A stretch of DNA of 62,245 nt from positions 142,844-205,088 of the forward strand of contig JAHEGD010000002.1 in the NCBI GenBank assembly GCA_024639885.1, read 5' to 3'. The stretch comes from Porticoccaceae bacterium. Its GTDB lineage: Bacteria > Pseudomonadota > Gammaproteobacteria > Pseudomonadales > Porticoccaceae. Position 1 is the stretch's first letter. The number at the start of each line of letters is the position of its first letter. The translations under genes were made by a program, and so were the position numbers. Under the pieces are notes generated by a model. That model had not been told where the DNA came from. It did no database searches and saw only the letters and a program-made list of their open reading frames with translations. Shown piece by piece: positions 24,149-33,549 of the stretch.

Positions 24149-24643
24149 ATGAGTGAAGTGCGTCCATTCTCGGTGCTCGGTATGCAGCAGATCGCAATTG
24201 GCGGTGCCGACAAGGCCAAGCTCGCCGAGTTCTGGGTGGAGCTGCTTGGGCTCAGCTACCGGTCGACCTTTGTCAGCGAATCAGAAAATGTCGACGAAGA
24301 TATCTGTGAACTGGGCAGTGGTCCATTTGCAGTTGAAGTCGACCTGATGCAGCCGCTCGACCCCAGCCGCAAGCCGCGCGTCGATACGCCGCCGCTCAAC
24401 CACGTTGGGCTCTGGGTCGACGACATCCACGCCGCCGTCGAGTGGTTGAGTGGGCGCGGGGTGCGCTTTGCGCCGGGCGGCATTCGCGCCGGTGCCGCCG
24501 GCCACGATGTCTGTTTTATCCACCCCAAGGGCAACGACGAGTTTCCGCTCAGCTCACAGGGTGTGCTGGTCGAGCTGGTGCAGGCGCCAGACCAGGTGAT
24601 CAGCGCCTACGCCGCGCTCGAAGCGGCGCTCGGCGACGCCTAG
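24149..24643 (+). CDS. VOC-superfamily protein (glyoxalase/epimerase-like)
   Basis: Vicinal oxygen chelate protein made of two beta-alpha-beta-beta-beta modules (residues ~8-75 and ~80-150). Candidate metal ligands: His in [10 protein letters not shown] and Glu in VLVELVQAP. In the first module the usual ligand His is replaced by Gln (GMQQIAIGG), which departs from glyoxalase I and is not decisive for methylmalonyl-CoA epimerase. 164 aa; ATG start preceded by a purine-rich AAAGTAGG stretch. It follows the sulfate cluster with a 37-bp gap. Specific reaction unknown; acyl-CoA epimerase is one guess from the size and the [19 protein letters not shown] segment. Confidence 0.75.
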   Translation: MSEVRPFSVLGMQQIAIGGADKAKLAEFWVELLGLSYRSTFVSESENVDEDICELGSGPFAVEVDLMQPLDPSRKPRVDTPPLNHVGLWVDDIHAAVEWLSGRGVRFAPGGIRAGAAGHDVCFIHPKGNDEFPLSSQGVLVELVQAPDQVISAYAALEAALGDA

Positions 24644-24663
24644 CCGCAGCCGGTCAAGGCCGC

Positions 24664-27600
24664 TCAACGAAAATCGCGCGAGCGCGGCAGATCGCTGCCG
24701 AGCAGGGCGGTCAGGTCGGTCAACTCCTGGGCGATCACATGGACCACTCGGCCGCCGCTGTCGGCGGCCTTCTCAACCACCCCTTTGACGCGCAGCAGTT
24801 GGCTGCGCAGCAGCGCCTGCTGGCAGCGCTCCTGAACCGCTACCCAGACCACCACGTTGCTGCTGCCGCTCTCGTCCTCCAAGGTTAAAAACAGTACCCC
24901 CGAGGCGCTGCTCGGTCGCTGCCGGCAGGTGACCAGCCCGGCGATCCGTACAAAGCGCCGGTGGCCGAGCGCCTCGAGCTCGGCGGCGCGCTTGCAGCCG
25001 CGCAGCTCCGGGTGGTCGCGCAGGTGGGCGAGCGGGTGGCTGTGCAGCGAGTAACCGAGCCGCTGGTAGTCGCTGTAGAGGAGCTCCAGCTCGCTGTCGG
25101 GCGCCATGGCGACGCCGTCATCGGCGCGCTGATAACCGAGCAGTGGCCGCGGCTCGTTGATCGCCAGCGCCTGCCACTGGCTCTGGCGGCGGTGGCTGTC
25201 GATACTGTGCAGCGCCCCGGCGCCGGCCAGCAGGCCGCAGTCGCGCTGGTTGAGCTGGGCGCGGCTGGCGAGATCGGTCAGCGACACAAACGGCTGCTCG
25301 GCGCGCGCCGCCACCAACCGCTCGCCGCTGGCGGCACTCAACCCCTTGATCTGGTGCAGCCCGAGCCGCACCGCCGGCTGCCCGGCGGCACTGCTATCGA
25401 CCAGCGTCGACAGCCACTCGCTGTGGTTGGCGTCGGCCGGGTAGAACGACACGGCGTGGCGCTGGGCATCTTGAATCAGCTGTGCCGGCGGGTAAAAGCC
25501 CATCGGCTGGCTGTTGAGTAGCGCGCAGCAGAACGCCGCCGGGTGGTGGCACTTCAGGTAGGCAGAAAAGTAGCTGAGCAGCGCAAAGCTGGCCGAGTGC
25601 GACTCCGGGAAGCCGTAGCCGCCAAAGCCGCGAATCTGTTGAAAAAGCTGGCGAGCAAATGGCTCGCTGTAACCGCGCGCCAACATGCCGCTGACCAGCT
25701 TCTCCTCGAAGCTGTCGAGCCGGCTATTTTTACCCCAGTCGGCCATCGCCCGGCGCAGCTGGTCGGCCTCGCCACCGCTAAAGCCGGCGGCGACCATCGC
25801 CAGCCGGATCACCTGCTCTTGAAAAATCGGCACGCCAAGGGTGCGCTGCAGCACCGCTTCGATCTCGGCACTCGGGTAGCTGACCGCCTCGCGGCCGGCG
25901 CGGCGGCGCAGGTAGGGGTGGACCATGTCGCCCTGGATCGGCCCCGGCCGGACGATCGCGACCTGAATCACCAGGTCGTAAAAGGTCTTGGGCGCCAGCC
26001 GCGGCAGCATCGCCATCTGCGCCCGCGACTCGACCTGAAACACCCCGACACTGTCGCCGCGGCTGAGCATCTGGTAGGTGGCGCGGTCCTCTTTGGGCAG
26101 CGCGGCAAGGCTCAGCGGTGCGGCCGCCGGCCGGTAGCGGTTGATCAGCTCAAAGCAGCGCCGCAGCGTGGTCAGCATACCCAGTGCCAGCACATCGACC
26201 TTCATCAGCCCGAGCAGCTCGATGTCGTTTTTGTCCCACTGGATAATGGTCCGCTCGGCCATACTGGCATTTTCGATCGGCACCAGCTCGCTGAGTGGTC
26301 CGTCGCTGATGATAAAGCCGCCGACATGCTGCGAGAGGTGGCGCGGAAAGCCCTGAATCTGCTCGACCAGCTGGTAGAGCAGGGTGGCGGTCGGGCCGCC
26401 GCGGCGATCGCCGGCGAGTGCCGCGTGCAGCTCGCTGGGGCGCTGCCACCAGCCCATCGAGTGGCTGAGCTGCTCGATCAGCAGCGGGTCGATAGCCAGC
26501 GCCCGGCCGATGTCGCGCAGCGCCGAGCGCGGTCGGTAGGTGACCACCGCGGCGGCCAGCGCGGCGCGCCGGCGGCCGTACTTTTGATAGATATACTGGA
26601 TCACCTCCTCGCGGCGCTGGTGCTCAAAATCGACATCGATGTCGGGCGGCTCGCGGCGCTCTTTGGAGATAAACCGTTCAAACAGCATACCAATCTGCTC
26701 GGGCGAGACCTCGGTGATAAACAGGCAGTAACAGCTGATCGAGTTGGCCGCCGAGCCGCGCCCCTGATAGAGAATGCCGCGCCGCTGGGCAAACGCGACC
26801 AGGTCGTAAACGGTTAAAAAGTAGCAGGCGTAGTCGAGCTCGGCGATCAGCGCCAGCTCGCGGTCGATCATTGCCTGCCAGCGCGGCTCGATACCGTCTG
26901 GCCAGCGCTTGGCGGCGCCGCTGACAACCAGCTGGCGCAGGTAGCGGTTGGCCGACAGCCCGGCCGGGACCAGTTCGTCGGGGTAGCGGTAGCGCAGCTG
27001 GGCAAGGCTAAACTGGCAGCGCCGGGCAATCTCGACGCTCTCGGCGAGCAGTGCCAGCGGGTAGGCGGCGGCCAGCTCATCGAGGCTGCGCAGCCGCCGT
27101 TCGGCATTGCTGTGACGGCGCGCGCCGAGCTCCATCACCGAGCAGTGGTGGCGGATGGCGTTGAGGCAGTCGAGCAGCGGCTGGCGCTCTGCGCTGTGCA
27201 TGCGCACCTCGCCGCAGGCGGTCAGTGCCAGCCCAGTGCGGTCGGCGAGCTGCTCGGCGTGGTCGAGCCGGCTGCGGTCGGCACCGTCGAGCAGCTGGCT
27301 GACGCCAATCCAGCAGCGCCCGGCAAAGCGCTCGGCCAGCCAGTGGGCGCGGGCCAGGTCGTCGCTGCCGCTGCCGCTGGGCAGCCAGACCAACAGATTG
27401 TCGGCGAGCAGCTCGGCGACCAGCGGCCAGTCGACGCTGTAGCTGCCTTTGGCGCTGCGCCGCCGCGCCCGGCTGATCAGCTCGCAGAGCTGTTGGTAGC
27501 TGGCCAAGGTGGGGCAGAGCGCCACCAGCCGCTGGCCGTCGATCTGAAAATAGGCGGCGATGATCAGCTGCAGCGGCCGCGCCGACTCGGCCAGCGCCTG

Positions 27601-27789
27601 CGCGGCGGCGTGGGCTTTGACAACACCGGCCAGCGAGCATTCGTCGCTGATCGCCAGCGCCCAGTAGCCGAGCGCGGCGGCCTGCTCGACGAGCTCGTGC
27701 GGATGCGAGGCGGCCGACAAAAAGCTGTAGTTGCTCAGACAGAACAGCTCGGCATAGCCGTCGCTATGGGTTGTCGCGGGTCGCACCAT
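24664..27789 (-). CDS. dnaE2: Error-prone DNA polymerase III alpha subunit DnaE2 (ImuC)
   Basis: C-family polymerase used in SOS translesion synthesis and damage-induced mutagenesis together with ImuA and ImuB. N-terminal PHP domain (SNYSFLSAASHPHELVEQA and following), the palm domain with catalytic PDIDVDF near residue 390, fingers, a helix-hairpin-helix region and a C-terminal OB fold (RIAGLVTCRQRPSSASGVLF) near residue 960. At 1041 aa it has the short DnaE2 length and lacks the clamp and tau-binding tail of the replicative DnaE1. Its ATG overlaps the imuB stop (TGATG), so expression is coupled to imuB. Not the replicative polymerase. Confidence 0.95.
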   Translation of the reverse strand: MVRPATTHSDGYAELFCLSNYSFLSAASHPHELVEQAAALGYWALAISDECSLAGVVKAHAAAQALAESARPLQLIIAAYFQIDGQRLVALCPTLASYQQLCELISRARRRSAKGSYSVDWPLVAELLADNLLVWLPSGSGSDDLARAHWLAERFAGRCWIGVSQLLDGADRSRLDHAEQLADRTGLALTACGEVRMHSAERQPLLDCLNAIRHHCSVMELGARRHSNAERRLRSLDELAAAYPLALLAESVEIARRCQFSLAQLRYRYPDELVPAGLSANRYLRQLVVSGAAKRWPDGIEPRWQAMIDRELALIAELDYACYFLTVYDLVAFAQRRGILYQGRGSAANSISCYCLFITEVSPEQIGMLFERFISKERREPPDIDVDFEHQRREEVIQYIYQKYGRRRAALAAAVVTYRPRSALRDIGRALAIDPLLIEQLSHSMGWWQRPSELHAALAGDRRGGPTATLLYQLVEQIQGFPRHLSQHVGGFIISDGPLSELVPIENASMAERTIIQWDKNDIELLGLMKVDVLALGMLTTLRRCFELINRYRPAAAPLSLAALPKEDRATYQMLSRGDSVGVFQVESRAQMAMLPRLAPKTFYDLVIQVAIVRPGPIQGDMVHPYLRRRAGREAVSYPSAEIEAVLQRTLGVPIFQEQVIRLAMVAAGFSGGEADQLRRAMADWGKNSRLDSFEEKLVSGMLARGYSEPFARQLFQQIRGFGGYGFPESHSASFALLSYFSAYLKCHHPAAFCCALLNSQPMGFYPPAQLIQDAQRHAVSFYPADANHSEWLSTLVDSSAAGQPAVRLGLHQIKGLSAASGERLVAARAEQPFVSLTDLASRAQLNQRDCGLLAGAGALHSIDSHRRQSQWQALAINEPRPLLGYQRADDGVAMAPDSELELLYSDYQRLGYSLHSHPLAHLRDHPELRGCKRAAELEALGHRRFVRIAGLVTCRQRPSSASGVLFLTLEDESGSSNVVVWVAVQERCQQALLRSQLLRVKGVVEKAADSGGRVVHVIAQELTDLTALLGSDLPRSRDFR

Positions 27790-29327
27790 CAGCCAAACAG
27801 GCCGTGTACAAACCAGCGGTTGTCGGTAGAGCGACAGTACAGCCAGTAGTGGTTACCGAGCGTATCGGCGGCGACAAAGTAGTCGCGGTAGGCACCCGGC
27901 TGGGGGCTCTGCTGCGGCTCGCCGCGCCACCACGCCTCGCTGATCCGCTCGGTGCCATCGAGCAGCTGCAGCGGGCTGTTTTGAAAGCGCAGCCGCGGCG
28001 GGCGGTTGGCGGGCAGTGCCGGGCTGAGCAGCCAGAGTGGCCGCGGCTGGCGGCTCAGCGCGGTCAAGCGGTTACCGGCCGGGGCCGGGGTGAGCCGGCT
28101 GCGCCACTCCGGCAGGGTCTCGTCGGCGCTCGCCAAATAGCGCAGTGCGGCGCTGCCAAGCCGGTTGTAGTAGAGATCGAGCAGCATCTGGCGCTGCGGC
28201 CGGCGGTCGCCGTCGCGGCTGTTGGCGTCGCCAAACAAGTCGGTCTGGCCGTTGGGCTGGGCGCTGAACTGGTCGCAGCGCAGCGCCACTTTGTCGATCT
28301 GCGCCGGCAGTGTGGCACTGTCCAGCTGCAGCTGGCTCAGCCGCAGCAGTACCGGCCAGCGGTAGTCGCCGGCGCTGAGCCGCACCTCGAGCGTGCACTG
28401 CTCGTTGTAGAGGTTGCTAAATTGCCAGTGCAGCGCCAGCGCATTGAGCTGGCGCGCCAGCAGGTAGTGCTGCAGCTCGAGCAGCAGCCGCTTAAGCGGA
28501 AACGCCAGCCCGGCTTTGCTGATGATCGCCTCGCTGTGCTGCCAGTCGCTGGCAAACTGCTCGGCGGGACGGAATCGGGTTAACTCGGCGGGCGGCCGCT
28601 GTCCGCTGTCGAGCTGCTCGATGAGTGCCAGCAGCGGCTCGCCAAAGCGTGCGCCAAGCGCGCGGCTGTCGAGTTTGCGCAGCGCGCCATAGTCGCCGAT
28701 AGCCAGCTCGGCGAGCTGTTGGCGGTGTCGCTCCGGCAGTGGCAGCGCGGCGACCGGTAGCGTCTCTAGCGCTTGCTGCTGGGTGCGCTGCGAGAGCTGC
28801 CCGGCAACCGCCAGTGATTCGCCAAGCGGTTGCTGGCGGGCGCACAGCTGCGCCGCCAGCGGGGTGGTGGCGAGTGCCGCGCGCACACTCAACGGGTGGC
28901 CGTCGGCACTGGCGGTAACCTCGCTGAGGGCGGCGTCGAGCTGTTCGAGCAGCGCCGGGTAGCCGCGGTAGAGCTGCCGGCTGGCGCTGATCTCGAGCCA
29001 GATGCCGCGCTCACCGTCGAGGTAGAGCTCGGGGCTAAATCGGTAGCAGGCGTGCGCCAGCGCCGTCAGCCGGGCGCGGCAGCGGTCGTCGCAGTGGGTC
29101 ACACTCAGCAGCTCGGCGGCGAGGCTCAAGGCGCTGCTCAGCGACTGGCCAACCGCCGCGCCGAGCTGTTCGGCGGCTGCGCTGCAGGCGCTGATTCGCG
29201 GTGGTTGCGCGCTGCTGACGGCGACTGCGGCGAGCCCGCTCTGGGCGCTGCTAAGCAGTACCTCAACCGCGAGCCGCGGCAGCTCGATATAGAGCCACAG
29301 CGGGCTGGATTGTCGTGCGTTGCTCAT
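27789..29327 (-). CDS. imuB: ImuB, inactive Y-family polymerase homologue
   Basis: Y-family-like scaffold of the ImuA-ImuB-DnaE2 mutasome. The fold is recognisable from the N-terminus, but the catalytic carboxylates are missing: where active polymerases have a DxD-type site the protein reads LWLYIELPRLAVE, and where they have SxDE it reads LYLDGERGIWLEIS. In known systems ImuB binds the sliding clamp and recruits DnaE2. A beta-clamp-binding peptide is expected in the second half, and QTDLFGDAN near residue 375 fits its QxxLF pattern. 512 aa. ATG overlaps the imuA stop by 4 bp (ATGA), and the stop overlaps dnaE2. Confidence 0.92.
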   Translation of the reverse strand: MSNARQSSPLWLYIELPRLAVEVLLSSAQSGLAAVAVSSAQPPRISACSAAAEQLGAAVGQSLSSALSLAAELLSVTHCDDRCRARLTALAHACYRFSPELYLDGERGIWLEISASRQLYRGYPALLEQLDAALSEVTASADGHPLSVRAALATTPLAAQLCARQQPLGESLAVAGQLSQRTQQQALETLPVAALPLPERHRQQLAELAIGDYGALRKLDSRALGARFGEPLLALIEQLDSGQRPPAELTRFRPAEQFASDWQHSEAIISKAGLAFPLKRLLLELQHYLLARQLNALALHWQFSNLYNEQCTLEVRLSAGDYRWPVLLRLSQLQLDSATLPAQIDKVALRCDQFSAQPNGQTDLFGDANSRDGDRRPQRQMLLDLYYNRLGSAALRYLASADETLPEWRSRLTPAPAGNRLTALSRQPRPLWLLSPALPANRPPRLRFQNSPLQLLDGTERISEAWWRGEPQQSPQPGAYRDYFVAADTLGNHYWLYCRSTDNRWFVHGLFG

Positions 29328-29980
29328 CGCAGCGTCGTGCGGGCGATGGTTTGGCGGCTACCGGCGGCGCGGCCGCGCTGTTTGCCGACCTCGACCGACA
29401 GCCCCGGCTGGGTGCTCGCCGCATTTGGGCCAACCGCCTGCAGCTGCAGGCGCAGCACGGTGTGGGCGAGCGGCGCAGCGCCGTTGGTCACCACCGTGGC
29501 CGGCAGTTGGCGGTCGCTGGCCAGCAGCTGCAGCTTGCGCAGCTGGGCGCTGCTCGGCCGTTGGCGCGCCGCCAGCCAGCCGATCGGTACGGCGTCGTGG
29601 CGCAGTGCCTGCTCGACCACCCAGAGCCACTCGGCCAGTGAGCGCGGCGCGACCACCACCACGCTATCGACGTCGATACCGGCCTGCTGGAGCGCCTCGC
29701 TGTTGGGCCGGTAGGGCGGCGCGACCAGTACAGTGGCGGTGCGGCCGCGCTGTTGGCTGTGCAGTTGGCGCAGTACCGGCAGCAGTAGCGCCAGCTCGCT
29801 GCACTGCTGGCGGGCAATCTCTATCAGGCCGCTGGCCGGCCAGCCGCCGCTGAGCAGCTGGTCGAGCTGGCGGTGGCCGGTCGCCAGCAGCGCCCGCTCG
29901 CTGTGAAAGCGGCTGCCCAGCCAGGTGTCGCTGCGCTGCAGCAGTTTATTGAGTGACGGATTGTGGTCGATCGAGTTCAT
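29324..29980 (-). CDS. imuA: ImuA, RecA-like SOS mutagenesis protein
   Basis: Small RecA/SulA-related protein of the mutasome; begins with an extended N-terminus and continues with LATGHRQLDQLLSGGWPASGLIEIA, which resembles the RecA N-terminal region without an intact Walker A motif, then a RecA-core-like strand-helix pattern (ATVLVAPPYRPNSEALQQAG). 218 aa. First gene of the imuA-imuB-dnaE2 operon; a LexA box lies just upstream of its ATG. In characterised bacteria ImuA works with ImuB in clamp-dependent lesion bypass. Confidence 0.9.
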   Translation of the reverse strand: MNSIDHNPSLNKLLQRSDTWLGSRFHSERALLATGHRQLDQLLSGGWPASGLIEIARQQCSELALLLPVLRQLHSQQRGRTATVLVAPPYRPNSEALQQAGIDVDSVVVVAPRSLAEWLWVVEQALRHDAVPIGWLAARQRPSSAQLRKLQLLASDRQLPATVVTNGAAPLAHTVLRLQLQAVGPNAASTQPGLSVEVGKQRGRAAGSRQTIARTTLR

Positions 29981-29993
29981 GGCTAAAAACAGA

Positions 29994-30013
29994 TACTGTA
30001 TGGATGTACAGTA
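29994..30013 (-). promoter_or_regulatory. LexA (SOS) box of imuA-imuB-dnaE2
   Basis: TACTGTATGGATGTACAGTA matches the gammaproteobacterial LexA operator CTGT-N8-ACAG exactly and extends the palindrome by TA on both sides. It lies 13 bp upstream of the imuA start codon, so the operon should be damage-inducible. No lexA copy is part of this cassette. Confidence 0.93.
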
Positions 30014-30215
30014 TTAATCAAAAGCCGCCGAGCTGGCAAGCACCCCGCGCCGGCAATTTTGTGACCGCTGCCAGCGGCCGCCGCGGCGTGTGCAAAATCG
30101 CTGTACCGACGCCGTTTTGTCGTATCATTGACGGCGACTCAACCGGCTGGCCCGCCCAGCTGCCTGCACAACCACAACCGGTCGCCCGCTGCAGGGCGCC
30201 ACAAGGCGAGCATCG

Positions 30216-31556
30216 ATGGAAGTTTTTGGAGCGTGGAGCCTGCTGCCGACGGCACTGGTAGTAGGAGTGGCGCTGTGGCTGCACCGGCCGGCGATTGCCC
30301 TGATCTGCGGGGTGTTGTTGGGGCTGGCGATGGTTGAGCCGGCGGCGCTGATCGGCAATTTTGCGCAGCTTACCACCGCCACCCTGCAAGATGAGACGGT
30401 CGCCTGGGTGATCGTCGTCTGCGGGTTGATGGGCAGCCTGATATTTCTGTTGATTCGCACCGGTGCGGCGACGGCGTTTGCCAACCGGCTGGCCGAATAC
30501 GCCAACACCCGCCAGCGCTCGCTGCTGGTCACTTGGCTGCTCGGGGTGATGATTTTTATCGACGACTACCTCAACGCCATCGCCATCAGCGCCTCGATGA
30601 AAAAGGTCACCGACCGCTATCAGGTATCGCGCTCAATGCTCTCCTATGTAGTCGATTCGACCGCCGCGCCGGTCTGCGTGATCGTGCCGATCTCGACCTG
30701 GGCGGTATTTTTTGCCGCGCTGCTCGAAGAGAGCGGGGCGGCCGCCAGTGGCGACGGGTTGAGCCTTTACATCAGCGCCATCCCGTATATGTTCTACGCT
30801 TGGATAGCGATGCTGATGGTGCCGCTGGTAGTGACCGGCCGGGTGCCGCTGCTCGGGGCTATGCGCCGCGCCGAGGCGGCCGCGGCGAACGGCCGGCTGG
30901 TGCTCACCCCGGTCGCTGAAATTGAAGAGCAGAGCGGTGCCGAGCGCAGTGATCTGTGGGCTTTTTTGCTGCCGCTGATCGCGCTGATCGGTTTCTCTTG
31001 GTGGTTTGATATCGATCTGCTGAAAGGGGTGATGGTGACCTTGGCACTGACGGTGCCGTTCTTTGTCGCCCGCGGCTTGATCGACCTGCGCGGCGCCTTC
31101 GACGCCTGTATGGACGGTTTTAAGATGATGATGGCGCCACTGGCGATCGTCTTCTTTGCCTTTATGTTTAAAAGTGTCAACGACCAGCTCGGCCTGTCGC
31201 CGTACATCATCGGCGCGGTCGAGCCGCTGATGACGCCGCTGCTGCTGCCGCTGGTGGTGTTTTTAACCATGGCCGCGATCTGCTTTGCGACCGGCTCGTC
31301 GTGGGGGGTGTTTGCCATCGCTATCCCGATTGTGATGCCGCTCGGCGAGGCGATGGCGGTGCCGGCGCCGCTGCTGATCGGCGCGCTGCTGTCGGCTAGT
31401 AGTTTTGGCTCGCACGCCTGTTTCTACAGTGATTCGACCGCGCTGGTGGCGCAGAGCGCCGGCTGCGGGGTGATGGAGCACGCGCTCAGCCAGCTCCCTT
31501 ACGCGCTGCTGTCGGCGCTGCTGGCCGGGCTGGCATTTGTCGCGATCGGCCTGTAG
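30216..31556 (+). CDS. NhaC-type Na+/H+ antiporter family protein
   Basis: Inner-membrane transporter with about 11-12 hydrophobic helices over 446 residues. The block FIDDYLNAIAISASMKKVTD followed by SRSMLSYVVDSTAAPVCVIVPISTW is characteristic of the NhaC/YuiF antiporter family, as is the C-terminal ATGSSWGVFAIAIPI and FGSHACFYSDSTALVAQSAGC. Likely role is sodium/proton or substrate/proton exchange; some members carry amino or organic acids. ATG preceded by AAGGCGAG. It is divergent from the SOS operon and stands alone, with the PPIase gene 36 bp downstream on the same strand. Confidence 0.88.
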   Translation: MEVFGAWSLLPTALVVGVALWLHRPAIALICGVLLGLAMVEPAALIGNFAQLTTATLQDETVAWVIVVCGLMGSLIFLLIRTGAATAFANRLAEYANTRQRSLLVTWLLGVMIFIDDYLNAIAISASMKKVTDRYQVSRSMLSYVVDSTAAPVCVIVPISTWAVFFAALLEESGAAASGDGLSLYISAIPYMFYAWIAMLMVPLVVTGRVPLLGAMRRAEAAAANGRLVLTPVAEIEEQSGAERSDLWAFLLPLIALIGFSWWFDIDLLKGVMVTLALTVPFFVARGLIDLRGAFDACMDGFKMMMAPLAIVFFAFMFKSVNDQLGLSPYIIGAVEPLMTPLLLPLVVFLTMAAICFATGSSWGVFAIAIPIVMPLGEAMAVPAPLLIGALLSASSFGSHACFYSDSTALVAQSAGCGVMEHALSQLPYALLSALLAGLAFVAIGL

Positions 31557-31592
31557 GCTGCAACAAAAAAATTACTGCCTAAAGGGGTCACT

Positions 31593-32492
31593 ATGCACTC
31601 AACCACTGCCGCGCGCTGGTGGCGCGAACCACTGCTCCATTTTCTGCTGATCGGCGCGCTGTTTTTCGCCTTTTACAGCTGGCTGGCATCCCGCGACAGC
31701 GGTCTCGACCAGCAGCGGGTGGTGGTCGACGAGGCGGCGCTGGTGAGCTTTATGCAGTTTCGCGCCAAGCAGTTTGACCCGCCGCGGTTTGCCGCCGAGC
31801 TGGTGGCGATGGCCGCGCCGCAGCGCCAGGCGTTGATCGCCGACTACGTCCGCGAAGAGGTGCTCTACCGCGAGGCGCTCAAGCTCGGCATGGACCGCGA
31901 GGACTACATCATCCGCCGGCGCATGGTGCAAAAGCTGGAGTTTATTACCCGCGGCCTCAGCGAGTTTGAGGCGGCGCCGAGCGCCGAACAGCTCGAGGCG
32001 TTTTATCGCCAGCGCGGCGACGACTACCGGCAGCCCGCCGAGCTGACCCTGACCCACCTGTTTTTTGACCGCGAGCGGCGCAGCGATGCTCGCGCCGATG
32101 CCCAAGCCGAGCTCGCTGCAGTGCGCGCCGAGTCGCTCGATTTTGCCGCTGCGCTCGGCCGCGGCGACCACTTTCCGTTTCACAAAAACTACGTCGACAA
32201 GGGCCGCCAGGTGATCGCCAACCACTTTGGCAGCGCTGCCGCAGCCGATTTGTTCGACGGGTTGGCGGCCGCTACGCTGCCGCAAAATAGCTGGTTTGGG
32301 CCGCTTGAGTCGGCCTACGGCTGGCACCTGGTGCTGGTGGCCGACTACCGCCCAGCGCGGCTGCCCAGCTTTGCCGAGGTCGCCGAGCGGGTTGCGCTCG
32401 ACTACCGGCGCAGCGAAGAGGACCGCCTGCAGCGCGCGGCGATCGACGCCATCATCGACCAGTATCAGGTAGAGCAGCGCTATGGCCGCTAG
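31593..32492 (+). CDS. Membrane-anchored peptidyl-prolyl isomerase (parvulin/PpiC type)
   Basis: A single N-terminal membrane helix (LLHFLLIGALFFAFYSWLA) is followed by a helical chaperone-like region (EEVLYREALKLGMDREDYII, a SurA/PrsA-type N-domain) and a parvulin domain at about residues 145-255 (LTLTHLFFDRERR, WFGPLESAYGWHLVLV). Predicted to fold proteins in the periplasm. 299 aa. Its 3' end overlaps the HupE/UreJ-type gene by 11 bp, indicating that the two act together. AAAGGGG ribosome binding site before the ATG. Confidence 0.85.
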   Translation: MHSTTAARWWREPLLHFLLIGALFFAFYSWLASRDSGLDQQRVVVDEAALVSFMQFRAKQFDPPRFAAELVAMAAPQRQALIADYVREEVLYREALKLGMDREDYIIRRRMVQKLEFITRGLSEFEAAPSAEQLEAFYRQRGDDYRQPAELTLTHLFFDRERRSDARADAQAELAAVRAESLDFAAALGRGDHFPFHKNYVDKGRQVIANHFGSAAAADLFDGLAAATLPQNSWFGPLESAYGWHLVLVADYRPARLPSFAEVAERVALDYRRSEEDRLQRAAIDAIIDQYQVEQRYGR

Positions 32493-33549
32493 CCTGCGCG
32501 CCGCCGCTGCGGCGCTGTTGGTGCTGGCCGTGCTGATAGTGCAGCCGGCGGCCGCCGACGATGCCCGCCCGGTGCTGGTCAGCCTGACCGCGCTCGGCGG
32601 CGAGCCGGCCCGCTACCAAGTGCTGTTTAAGGTGCCGCGCAGCCCGCGCTTGGCGGTCTCGCCAACCCTGCGCTGGCCGCCCGGCTGCAGCTGGCAGAGC
32701 GAGCGCACCGAGCAGCGCAGCGACAGCACCACCCAGCGCGGCATCGTCGCCTGCCAACAACCGCTGCTCGGCCAGACGATCGGGCTCGACTACCGCCAGC
32801 CCAACCCCGGACTGTTCACCCTGTTTAGGGTCGACGACCAGAGCGGCGCGCTGCGCACTGCCGAGCTGCTGCGCCCCGACCAACTCAGCTGGCAGCTGGC
32901 CGGCCGCGCGGTGCCTAGCAATGTCCTGCTCGACTACGGTGTGCTCGGCGTCGAGCATATCTGGAAGGGCATCGACCACCTGCTGTTTGTCAGCTGCTTG
33001 GTGCTGTTGACGCTGCCCAGCTGGCGGCGCCTGCTGCTGACCGTGACCGGGTTTACCCTGGCCCATTCGGTGACGTTGCTGCTCGCTGCGCTCGGCTGGG
33101 TGCGCCTGCCGATCGCCCCGGTCGAAGCGGTGATCGCACTCAGCGTGCTGTTCTTGGCGGTCGAGCTGGCCCGCCAGCGGCGCGACTCGCTGACTTTTCG
33201 CCAGCCGCTCTGGGTGTCGGTGGCGTTTGGGCTGCTGCACGGTTTTGGTTTTGCCGCGGTGCTCGCCGAGATCGGCCTGCCCGAGCAGCAGCTGGTGACG
33301 GCGCTACTCGGCTTTAACCTTGGTGTGGAGGTCGGCCAGCTGCTGTTTATCGGCCTGCTGGTAGTCTGCTTTGCGCTGCTGGGCGCGCTCAGCCGGCAGG
33401 TGACCGGTGGCGCACCGCCGGCCTCGCTGTGGCAGCCGCCAACCGGCCGGCTGCGCGCGGTGGCGCTCTACGCAGTCGGCGGCTTGGCGGCGCTCTGGGT
33501 GTTTGAGCGGGTGGCGCAGTTCCCCGGCTTGGCGACGCTGTTTGGCTAG
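32482..33549 (+). CDS. HupE/UreJ-family membrane protein
   Basis: Signal peptide (residues 1-25), a periplasmic domain of about 125 residues with one Cys pair (PPGCSWQ, GIVACQQ), then six membrane helices. The motif HIWKGIDHLLF near residue 160 recalls the HPxxGxDH of HupE/UreJ nickel-cobalt permeases, and a second His motif is in GLLHGFGFA. That fits a metal transporter, but no hydrogenase or urease genes are in the window and the extra periplasmic domain is not part of classical HupE. 355 aa. Co-translated with the PPIase. It ends tail to tail with the carbonic anhydrase gene, sharing the bases CTAG. Confidence 0.75.
   Translation: MAASLRAAAAALLVLAVLIVQPAAADDARPVLVSLTALGGEPARYQVLFKVPRSPRLAVSPTLRWPPGCSWQSERTEQRSDSTTQRGIVACQQPLLGQTIGLDYRQPNPGLFTLFRVDDQSGALRTAELLRPDQLSWQLAGRAVPSNVLLDYGVLGVEHIWKGIDHLLFVSCLVLLTLPSWRRLLLTVTGFTLAHSVTLLLAALGWVRLPIAPVEAVIALSVLFLAVELARQRRDSLTFRQPLWVSVAFGLLHGFGFAAVLAEIGLPEQQLVTALLGFNLGVEVGQLLFIGLLVVCFALLGALSRQVTGGAPPASLWQPPTGRLRAVALYAVGGLAALWVFERVAQFPGLATLFG

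Noticed and set aside
25543-26817. 424-codon frame antisense to dnaE2
   Set aside because: Shadow of the GC-rich dnaE2 codons; low-complexity Arg/Gln/His composition, and the DnaE2 motifs on the other strand are intact.
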